From Blastocladiella britannica (Eukaryota > Blastocladiomycota > Blastocladiomycetes > Blastocladiales > Blastocladiaceae), in the NCBI GenBank assembly GCA_025349905.2, contig MU624911.1, forward strand, positions 1 to 15,137: 15,137 nucleotides of DNA, read 5' to 3'. The first letter of the stretch is position 1. Every line of letters starts with the position of its first letter. Below, in pieces: positions 7,990 through 15,137 of this stretch. The notes under the pieces were generated by a model. That model made no database searches, had not been told where the DNA came from, and saw only the letters and a program-made list of their open reading frames with translations. A program made the position numbers and the translations under genes.

Positions 7990-10606
7990 ATGCCGCCACA
8001 GCGTCGGACAACCACTTCCGCCTCGGCCTCGGCCACGACGACGACGGCGACGTTGGCGATGGGAGCCAACAACAATCATGCCGCCGCCTCGACCGCCATT
8101 GCCCGGCTGCCTTCCGCGGGCATCATCGTTGAGCGCCGGTACGATGCGGCTGCGTACGCCAATTCTGTCCAGGCCGGTATGTTTTTTTTTCTTTCTTTTT
8201 CTAAGGAAGGGACTGAAATGCAACACCACACATGAAAAAGCAAACACACGGCGCCGGCTCAAGATCCAGCTCATTAAAGAAGACCGCACGCGCGCCGTGA
8301 CGCTGGTGAAGCGCAAAGCCGGGCTGATGAAGAAGGCGTTTGAGCTGTCGGTGCTGTGCGGGTGCGAGATAGGGCTGGTGATCTTTGGGCCCAACGGGAA
8401 ACTGTTCGAGTACGCGTCGGCGGGCAACATCGAGTCGACGCTCCTGCGGTACGCCGAGTACACGCAGCCGCACGAGTCCAAGACCAATTCCGATGTACGC
8501 CTTTTTTTATTTTATGAGGACTGTGGAATGGAGAGGTTACTGATGACCCCAATGAAAATACAGTTTTACGGCGAGGACGGCATGTCCACGGTCGAGTCGG
8601 ACGACGAGGCGCCATCGCCGCCGGCCATGCGCCGCACCCAGCAGTTTACGGCGGTGCAGGTCGCGGCGGCTGTGGCTCCGACGCCGCCGCCGGCGCACCA
8701 CCACCACCACCACATGCACCAGCAGTACCAGCAGCAACAACAGTACGTGGACGGAATGCAGGTGCATCAGCAGCAACATCAGCAGCATTACGCGCAGCCG
8801 CCTCAACATCAGCAGCAGCAGCAGCAGGCCGTGTACGATTCGCAATGGGCAACGCACCAGCAGCAGCAACACCAGCAGCATCAGCAGCAGCAGTACATCG
8901 AACCCCAGCCCGCCGCCGCGTACGATATGTACGGCAACCCCGTCGCTCCACCATCCTTGGTCGGGACGCAGCAGCACCAGCAACAACAGCAGCAATACCA
9001 CCAGCAACAGCAGCAGCACGCGTACCCTGCCACCACCGGCACCTATACGTACACGAGCGGCGGTGAGGCGTCGTACTACACTCCCGCGCCGTCGCAGGCA
9101 CCGTCGGCCTTACCCCACTCGTACGCGTACGCCACTGCTGCCGCTGATGCAACGATGGTCCCACAACAACAGCACCACCAGCAGCAGCAGCCGCAGATGG
9201 GGGGAAGCCCGCCGTTTATTGCGGCGCCGCCCGAGGCGGGGTTCGAGCCCACGGCCACGCCGGCCATGTACGATCAGCATCACCAACAACAGCAACAGTA
9301 CCACCAGCCGCCCCCACCACCATCGCTTAGCGGCGGCGGCACCGACGGCTGGTCCCATGGCGATGCGTCCATGGCCCACCCACCACCACCCCCACCACCG
9401 CAGCAGCAGTCGTCCATGTATGCGATGGCGGCGCCTGCGGCCGATGTGACGCACGTGCCCACGGCCGATAGTGACGGCAGCCTTTCGTACACCCAACAAC
9501 AGCACCAACACCACCACCAACAACAACAACAACATCAGCAGCCACAAGAGCAACTCCAGTCGCCATCGGCCATGTACCCGGGGTACGGCGTCGGCGGTGG
9601 TGGTGGGATCAAGCGCGATGCGCCCGATCCGGACGAGCCGCTGCCCGCGCTGGTGGTCACCGATGGCAGTGGGCCGCAGCAACCGCTTCAGCACTTGCCG
9701 CCAGTTCATCAGCAGCAACAGCAGCAGCAGCAGTACGACGCCCCACCAGGCCCACCACCGTCCAAGCGCGCCAAAAAACCCGTGTTTGCGCACAAGCAGC
9801 CGTTCTCGCTCAAATTGCAAATCCCGGCCTCGGCCGGCGGCGGCAGTCCCAATGGCGGCGGCGCTGCCCCTCCGGCTTCGACCCACAGCAACTCGGCGTC
9901 GCCGATACATATCCGGTCGGCCGGACCCGTGAGTGCCGGAGGGACCGGCGGGGCCGGTGCAGGCATGTGGTCCCCCTCGGTGTCGGTGCCACGAGCCGAC
10001 GGTGTCGGGCCCATGCTCCTGGAACCGTCAGCCACGCGGTCGCCCGTGTCGGCGGGCCCCGGTGGCCCTCGGCTGCCACTGGTGGCCCAACAACACGCGT
10101 ACAGGGGCAGTACCGGAACGTCATCGTCGCGCATGGGATCGGGATCGGGGACCACCGCCGGTAGTGGGACGCCCAGCTCGGCGTTCCCGTCGAGTTACTC
10201 GGTCGCCGGCGCGCTTTCACGTGGTAATGGTGGGAGCGGCGGGAAGTCGAGCGTGCCGTTCCCGGCGCCCGTCAGTGCGGGCGCGATCCCATCTCCATCG
10301 AGCTTCTTTGGGCCGAGTTTCGGCACGGCATCGATATCGTCGTCGTTGTTGGCGGTCGGGGGAGGCGGGCGCGTGTCGTCGGGACTGGCGAGCGGAGCGA
10401 CAGCGGCAGCAACGGGAGCAGGGACAGGTGCGGGTGCAGCGTCGCCCATGTTCCCGTCGCCGATCCCACCGGCGCGCGACGGCCCACCGAGAGTGCACGA
10501 GTGGCCGGTCCCGCAGCCGTCGCCGCCGGCCAAGTCGACGAACTTGGCGTCATCGTCTTCGACGGCCATGCCAACGACGACGATGGCCGCGGCCGCAAAT
10601 GAGTAA
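7990..10606 (+). CDS. MEF2-type MADS-box transcription factor with Gln/His/Pro-rich regions
   Basis: Three exons, 7990-8176, 8241-8494 and 8564-10606, give 827 residues. The introns are 8177-8240 (gtatgt, T-run, ...aaaag) and 8495-8563 (gtacgc, T-run, ...atacag); phases 1 and 0 match. Residues about 66-124 are a MADS domain (RLKIQLIKEDRTRAVTLVKR, then GLMKKAFELSVLCGCEIGLV and KLFEYAS), which binds AT-rich DNA as a dimer. Residues 125-147 (LLRYAEYTQPHESKTNSD) match the MEF2 extension, so it is type II (MEF2/Rlm1-like) rather than SRF-like. The rest is low complexity: Gln/His tracts, Pro runs and a Gly/Ser/Ala-rich C-terminus, typical of activation regions. PPSKRAKKP near 9750-9780 could be a nuclear localisation signal. 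Unusually, about 65 Thr/Ala-rich residues precede the MADS box, which normally begins the protein. The second intron is frame-neutral and lacks stops. Confidence 0.92.
8696..9019 (+). repeat. CAC/CAG/CAA-rich region encoding His and Gln tracts
   Basis: This starts with six CAC codons and then alternates CAG/CAA runs with short spacers containing Tyr, Met and Pro. Similar shorter tracts recur at about 9166-9192, 9271-9310, 9493-9550 and 9706-9733. Mixed CAG/CAA use argues against recent slippage. The antisense strand reads as long Leu-rich open frames, which are artefacts of this repeat. Confidence 0.85.
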
Positions 10607-10640
10607 ATTATTTTCCCCTTTTCCAATAGACACCATCCGT

Positions 10641-10646
10641 TATAAA
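10641..10646 (+). promoter_or_regulatory. Likely TATA box of the glucosidase II gene
   Basis: TATAAA lies 34 bases after the MADS stop codon. A start site about 30 bases downstream (near 10671) would exclude the in-frame ATG at 10648 and make the ATG at 10684 the first in the mRNA, agreeing with the signal-peptide start. Motif and spacing only. Confidence 0.5.
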
Positions 10647-10683
10647 CATGGTCGTCCGCCTTCACTGCCAACAAAAGACTCTA

Positions 10684-13600
10684 ATGAAGCACTTGGCCCT
10701 GGTCGGCACCCTAGCCCTAGTCGTCCTCACCCTGGCCCCGCCGGCGGTGGAAGCGGTCAAGCGCGCCGACTTCAAGACGTGCGCGCAGTCATCCTTCTGT
10801 CGCCGGCACCGCGCCTGGGCAGACTTGCACGTCAATGCCACCACTGCCGCGGCATCCGTCGCTGACTCGATCCTCGCCGCTAACGGGGACAGGGCCGAAC
10901 AGCACGCAGCACTGACTCGGAACCGGCCTATCATCAGTTCCGGTGACGTTGTAGCGGATGCGCCGCGGTACGCTCTGGTCCCGGGCTCGATCGACGCCAG
11001 CCGCGTGGACGAAGGTATTTGGTCTGCGCGGGTCTCTGTTCCCTCGATCCCCACCGCCGCCTCCAGGTCCTCGGTAAAGGAACACGACTTGGCACTCACC
11101 ATCACCACGCTGGTCAACGGCGCGGCGCGCGTGCAACTGACCAACCCGTCAACCGCGCCGGCCGCGTACGCTTACGACCCGACATCCGCGGCCTTTAGTG
11201 GTACACCGATCGCCGTCCCACTGGTCGCAGGAATGGTTTCGGCGGCGGCCGCGGACTCGCCGCCCGGCGCATCCACGGCCATCTCGATCTTGTCGTTTGG
11301 CGACAACCAGAACTTCAGCGCCGAGGGCTGGTCGGTGCGCGTCCGGCACGACCCGTTGCGGATCTCGCTGGTGGTCGGGTTGGAGGAACGCGCGGTGGTC
11401 AATGGGCGCGGGTGGTTGCGCGTCGAGACTGGCGGGTCCGTTTCTGCTGCTGCTCCAATTGGTTCGGCTGAAGAGGGGGCTGACAAGACCGATCCGTGGG
11501 ACGCGTGGCGCGCGGTGGATCGCGACGGGACCGGGCCCGAGGAGTTTAACGGGCACCAGGACAGGAAGCCGCATGGTATGTACATTGAATTTTTTTTTTA
11601 TTCGGTGTGCTCTCATACTCATTGACAATTGGTTTAGGCGATCACTCGTTCGGCCTCGATGTGTCGTTCCCCGGCGCGGCGCACGCGTACGGCCTGGCCG
11701 AGCACGCGACCGATTTCGATCTGCCGTCGACCCGCGGCGACGGCGCGCGGTACTCGGATCCGTACCGCCTTTGTACGTTTTCTTATTTTACAATATGGTA
11801 CAAATCAGCTACTCATGCAGAATGATGGAACGTAGATAACCTGGACGTGTTCGAGTACGAGCTCGACAACCCGATGGCCCTGTACGGATCCGTCCCTTTG
11901 CTGCTCACCCACGGCGCTCAGGGATCCGCCGGCGCCCTGGTCCTCACCGCGTCCGAGACCTGGGTCGACATTGACCGCAGCACCCCAAAAGCGCTCGGGT
12001 CGCACTGGATGGCCGAAACCATGCCCGCCGACATTTACTTGTTTGCCGGCGCCTCGATCGCCGACACCCACGCACAGTACATGGCGCTATCGGGCTACCC
12101 AACCTTACCCCCAACATTCGCGACCGCGTACCACCACTGTCGGTGGAATTTCAACGACGAGCCCGATGTTCGTGGGATTGACGCCGGAATGGACGTCCAC
12201 GGAATCCCGTGCGACGTGGTGTGGCTCGACATTGAACACACCGACGGCAAACGGTACCTCACCTGGGACGCGCAAAAGTTCCCCGACCCGGCGCGCATGA
12301 TTGGCGATTTGGCGAGCAAGGGCAGGAAGATGGTGACGATCGTGGACCCGCACATTAAGGTCGACGTGGACTATGCGGTCTCGCGCGAGGCGAAAGCTAA
12401 AGGGTTGATGGTGCGCGACCGCGAGGGGAAAGAGGCATTTTCCGGGTGGTGCTGGCCGGGGGACTCGAACTGGATCGATTTCGTGGACCCGGTGGCGCGC
12501 GATTGGTGGTCCGGGATGTTTGCGGTCGATAAGTACAAGGGGAGTACGACGGACTTGTACACTTGGAACGACATGAACGAGCCCAGGTACCTTTTACCAT
12601 TTTTCTCCATTGATGTTCACTGTACTCACACCGATGATATATTAGTGTGTTCACGGGCCCCGAGATCACCATGCACAAGGACTTGATCCACCACGGCCAC
12701 CTGGAGCACCGCGCGGTCCACAACGCGTACGGCATGCTGCAGCACAAGTCGACGCACTTGGGCCACTTGCGCCGCACCGCGGGCAACCCGACCACCCGGA
12801 AACCGTCGGACCTGGCCACCATTCAGCGGCCGTTTGTCCTGTCCCGCGCATTCTTTGTCGGCACGCAACGGTACGGCGCGGTGTGGACGGGGGACAACAT
12901 GGCCAACTGGGAACACTTGCGCGCGTCGGTGCCCATGCTTCTGCAGCTCGGCATGTCGGGGATCGTGTTTGGTGGGGCGGACGTCGGCGGGTTCTTTGGC
13001 AACGTCGAGCCGGAACTGTTGGTGCGCTGGTACCAGGTATGTTTTTTTTTTTTGTTGTTTTGTTGTTGCACACGAATTGCATTCCATTCACACTTTGTTT
13101 GTATAGGTCGGCGCCCTGCAACCGTTCTTCCGCGCGCATGCGCACATCGACACCAAGCGCCGCGAACCCTGGCTCTTTGACGACACCACTAAAGATCGCA
13201 TTCGCGCCGCGATCCAGCGCCGGTATCGCCTGCTGCCAACGCTGTCGACGCTCTTTGACGCCGCGTGGCGCACGGGAGCGCCCATCATGCGCCCCCTTGC
13301 CTACGAGTTCCCGACCGACCCGGCCACGTGGTCCAGCGACTCGGCGTTCATGCTGGGCCCGTCGATCTTGGTGGCGCCCGTCACCCAACCCGCGGCCACA
13401 TCGATCACCACGTACTTGCCCAAGGGAGCTGACTGGTTCGGCGTGAGTGCGAACGAACAAGACCCCGCCGCGTGGACGTTTAGCAAAGGCGGGAACACGG
13501 TGACGGTGGAGGCGCCTCTGGAGGCCATTCCGGTATGGTACCGCGCTGGGTCGGTCGTAGTCACCCGCGAACGCGCGGTCGCGCGCCGGTCGTCGGCCGC

Positions 13601-14054
13601 GTCGGCGCGCGACCCACTGACGCTGTACGTGATGTTATCCCCCACCAACGATGCGAGGGATACGCTGGTGGTGGACGACGGGAATACATTCGCTCATCTC
13701 GCCGGTAGAGCCGTGGCTGTTCAAATCAAGGCCGCCGGAGGTGGCATTTCCGCTGCCTTGGGCGCCCCTGCTATTCCGCGTGCACTGGCCGTCGACGCGA
13801 CTGGTGATGACGCCCAATGGGTGTCGCAGCAACGCAATGTGCCGGCGGACCCGGCGGTGGTCAAGGAGTTCGTGGACTCCATGGTGCGGGTGCGTGTGGA
13901 GCGGGTGGTGGTGGTTGCGCCGCCGGATGTGAAGGTGCAGTGGTTGGAGTCGGAGAAGGTGGTTAAGGTGAAGGGGGCCAACGCGGTGGTGGTCAAGGAG
14001 CCTGGGTGGACGCTTGGGGACGCGACGTGGGCGCCGGTTCGGTTTGCTGCTTGA
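10684..14054 (+). CDS. GANAB: Glucosidase II alpha subunit (glycoside hydrolase family 31), ER N-glycan processing
   Basis: Five exons: 10684-11575, 11638-11772, 11836-12586, 12646-13036 and 13107-14054. All phases match and give 1038 residues. The enzyme trims the two inner alpha-1,3-glucoses from N-glycans in the ER, as part of the calnexin folding cycle, with a beta subunit that supplies ER retention. Residues 1-24 are a clear signal peptide ([20 protein letters not shown]...), followed by VKRADFKTC and SFCRRHR, the family's N-terminal signature. [13 protein letters not shown] and [14 protein letters not shown] appear only after splicing, which confirms introns 1 and 2. The nucleophile is D588 in WNDMNEPS, whose last codon is split by intron 3, and the acid/base is D676 in [25 protein letters not shown] is typical of the C-lobe. 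It is somewhat longer than animal homologues. An in-frame ATG at 10648 would add 12 residues before the signal peptide. ROT2 is the yeast name. Confidence 0.96.
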
Positions 14055-14507
14055 AACGTTATTTTTGATTCGGGGTGGGCGAATAAGGTATATCAAGTTG
14101 CTTTTATCATGATACGCTGGCTGCGGGGTTGATCGGATCCTGGTTGGTGTGAGATGCGTTTATTTGATTTGGGCGAGGCTCCGAATTGGCCGCCAGGCTC
14201 AACGCGCCACACGACTCGTCCCGACCAGATACTATTTGCCAAGTCGAATCTGCGGTTGATGGTGGCGATGATTCGCGTCCAGTCCCGGGATTCGACCGGA
14301 CCTGGCCCAAGCATGCTGCTGGAGGGATTGAGGAAGAAGATCGCGGACGCAGTCGCGAGCACGTGTATTTCGGACTCATCTCAATCCGGCCACGCACATC
14401 GAGTTCCCGTGCGCGCGGTGCGAGGAGCAGTTGTCGAGACTCTGGGACTAAATGTAATTTTTTTTTTGCTACACGAAAGCCGTCTACTCTATGCACACCA
14501 AAGGGAC
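14055..14507. other. Spacer between glucosidase II and ABC transporter genes
   Basis: 453 bases between two convergent stop codons. The first 100 bases are AT-richer and hold AATAAG near 14083, a possible weak polyadenylation signal for the glucosidase gene. The remainder is the candidate small gene described separately, plus a T10 tract at 14458-14467. No tRNA fold was supported. Confidence 0.5.
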
Positions 14508-14520
14508 TTAGTATTTGTAG
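14154..14520 (+). CDS. Possible small two-exon gene of unknown function
   Basis: From ATG at 14154 the third plus frame is open with fairly coding-like codon use: MRLFDLGEAPNWPPGS..., then LRLMVAMIRVQSRD and MLLEGLRKKIADAVAS. At 14454 there is gtaatttttttttt, the same donor-plus-T-run pattern seen in the other introns here. Removing 14454-14511 (58 bases, acceptor acttag) keeps the frame and reaches TAG at 14518-14520, giving 102 residues. The end would overlap the convergent ABC transporter's stop by 13 bases. I do not recognise the protein. No signal peptide or membrane segment is evident. Without splicing the frame simply continues antisense through the transporter, so openness alone is weak evidence. 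It may instead be spacer DNA. Confidence 0.3.
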
Positions 14521-15137
14521 TACTTGTCCGTGACCTGGATAAACACCTCCTCGAGCGACGACTGGTCGATCCCGAAATCCACCACATCGCCGGTCTGCGC
14601 CATGTACTCAAACACCGCCGACAGATCCGTCCCAGGCGGCAGCGGAATGGTGATGCGCACCTCCCACCCGAGCGTCTCGGCGTCAGACTCGTTGACTTTA
14701 CCGCCACGCGCACGCAGCGACGCCAGCGCGTCCTGGTGCTCGTACTTGACCTTGAGCCCGTCAAGTCCCAAGTCACAGTGCAGCTTGGCAATCATGTTAT
14801 CCATGGCCCTGGTCTCGGCCGCGAGTGCGCGCTCCTGCAGCGACTCGGCGGGGACCACCGGCGCCGAAATGGGCAGCTGCAAGTGCAGCGCGTGGCCCGA
14901 ACCGTACCGCTTGCGCAGCGACACTGGGTTGCCGAGCACGCGCATACGTCCACCGGCCATGATCCCGATGCGCGTGCACAGCGCGTCGGCCTCGGCCATC
15001 GAGTGCGTTGTCACCAAGATCACCGTCTCGCCTTGCTCGCGAATGCGGCCCAGCAGCTTCCACACGCCCATGCGCGTAGCAGGGTCCAGTCCCGCGCTCG
15101 GCTCGTCGGCCAAGATCACCTGTGGGGAGCCAATCAC
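14508..15137 (-). CDS. ABCA-like ABC transporter, C-terminal part of last nucleotide-binding domain (5' part off window)
   Basis: 209 residues to stop TAA at 14508-14510; the frame runs off the right edge, so the Walker A and signature motifs are not seen. Visible are Walker B with the catalytic Glu (VILADEP), the D-loop SAGLDP, and the H-loop with switch His in VTTHSMAEADALC. RIGIMAGGRMRVLG and LRKRYGSGHAL are hallmarks of subfamily A. The tail SLEEVFIQVTDKYYKY is the usual ABCA end, placed after a regulatory-type extension. ABCA transporters move lipids across membranes as full or half molecules. The final domain is the second one if this is a full-length transporter. The Walker B residue before Asp is Ala rather than the more common Leu, a mild substitution. 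No intron is visible in this part. Confidence 0.93.
   Translation of the reverse strand: MIGSPQVILADEPSAGLDPATRMGVWKLLGRIREQGETVILVTTHSMAEADALCTRIGIMAGGRMRVLGNPVSLRKRYGSGHALHLQLPISAPVVPAESLQERALAAETRAMDNMIAKLHCDLGLDGLKVKYEHQDALASLRARGGKVNESDAETLGWEVRITIPLPPGTDLSAVFEYMAQTGDVVDFGIDQSSLEEVFIQVTDKYYKY

Noticed and set aside
8537..9910. Long Leu- and Val-rich minus-strand frames
   Set aside because: They are the antisense reading of CAG/CAA/CAC repeats in the MADS gene and would look like membrane proteins only by that artefact.
14270..14315. tRNA-like T-arm (GGTCGAATCCC on the minus strand)
   Set aside because: I could not pair an acceptor stem, D-arm or anticodon arm around it.
14093..14496. 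Minus-strand frames of 89 and 129 residues downstream of the ABC transporter
   Set aside because: Composition is Ser/Pro/Arg-rich without recognisable motifs, and they are antisense to a better plus-strand candidate.
1..15137. CRISPR arrays, insertion sequences, operons or a clustered multi-gene system
   Set aside because: No spaced direct repeats, transposase, terminal repeats or co-directional functional cluster were found; the genes are ordinary, unrelated eukaryotic genes.

Overview
The window is nuclear DNA from a eukaryote. The genes carry 58-81 nt GT-AG spliceosomal introns, the products are eukaryote-specific families (a Wee1/Myt1-type kinase, a MEF2-type MADS factor, an ER glucosidase II alpha subunit, an ABCA-type transporter), and there are no operons or Shine-Dalgarno sites. 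Exons are GC-rich with mostly G/C third positions, while introns and intergenic DNA are AT-richer with T-runs. Compact spacing, very short introns, long Gln/His tracts and a MEF2-like MADS protein would fit an early-diverging zoosporic fungus (Blastocladiomycota-like). That placement is inference from style only; no marker gene here settles it.

Layout, left to right. 1-1700 (+): 3' part of a membrane-anchored Wee1/Myt1-like kinase gene with several introns and two reading-frame breaks. 1976-3861 (-): a two-exon serine beta-lactamase-like hydrolase, convergent with the kinase. 4099-5131 (-): a two-exon Sec14-type lipid transfer protein. 5132-5707: a shared, divergent upstream region. 5708-7438 (+): an intronless F-box-like/ankyrin-like protein. 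7439-7989: the promoter region of the next gene. 7990-10606 (+): a three-exon MADS-box (MEF2-type) transcription factor with long Gln/His/Pro and Gly/Ser tracts. 10684-14054 (+): a five-exon glucosidase II alpha subunit (GH31), whose likely TATA box lies 34 bases after the MADS stop codon. 14055-14507: a spacer that may hold a small two-exon gene. 14508-15137 (-): the C-terminal end of an ABCA-like transporter, cut by the window edge.

The genes look like ordinary housekeeping and regulatory neighbours rather than one pathway: cell-cycle kinase, lipid transfer, transcription, ER glycoprotein quality control and lipid transport. I found no mobile element, CRISPR array, rRNA or convincing tRNA, and no evidence of a new multi-gene system. 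The points most worth a second look are the damaged or mis-sequenced kinase gene, the MADS protein with an N-terminal extension and a frame-neutral intron, oligo-T tracts placed next to the 5' splice sites, paired out-of-frame upstream ATGs, and the possible small gene at 14154-14520.
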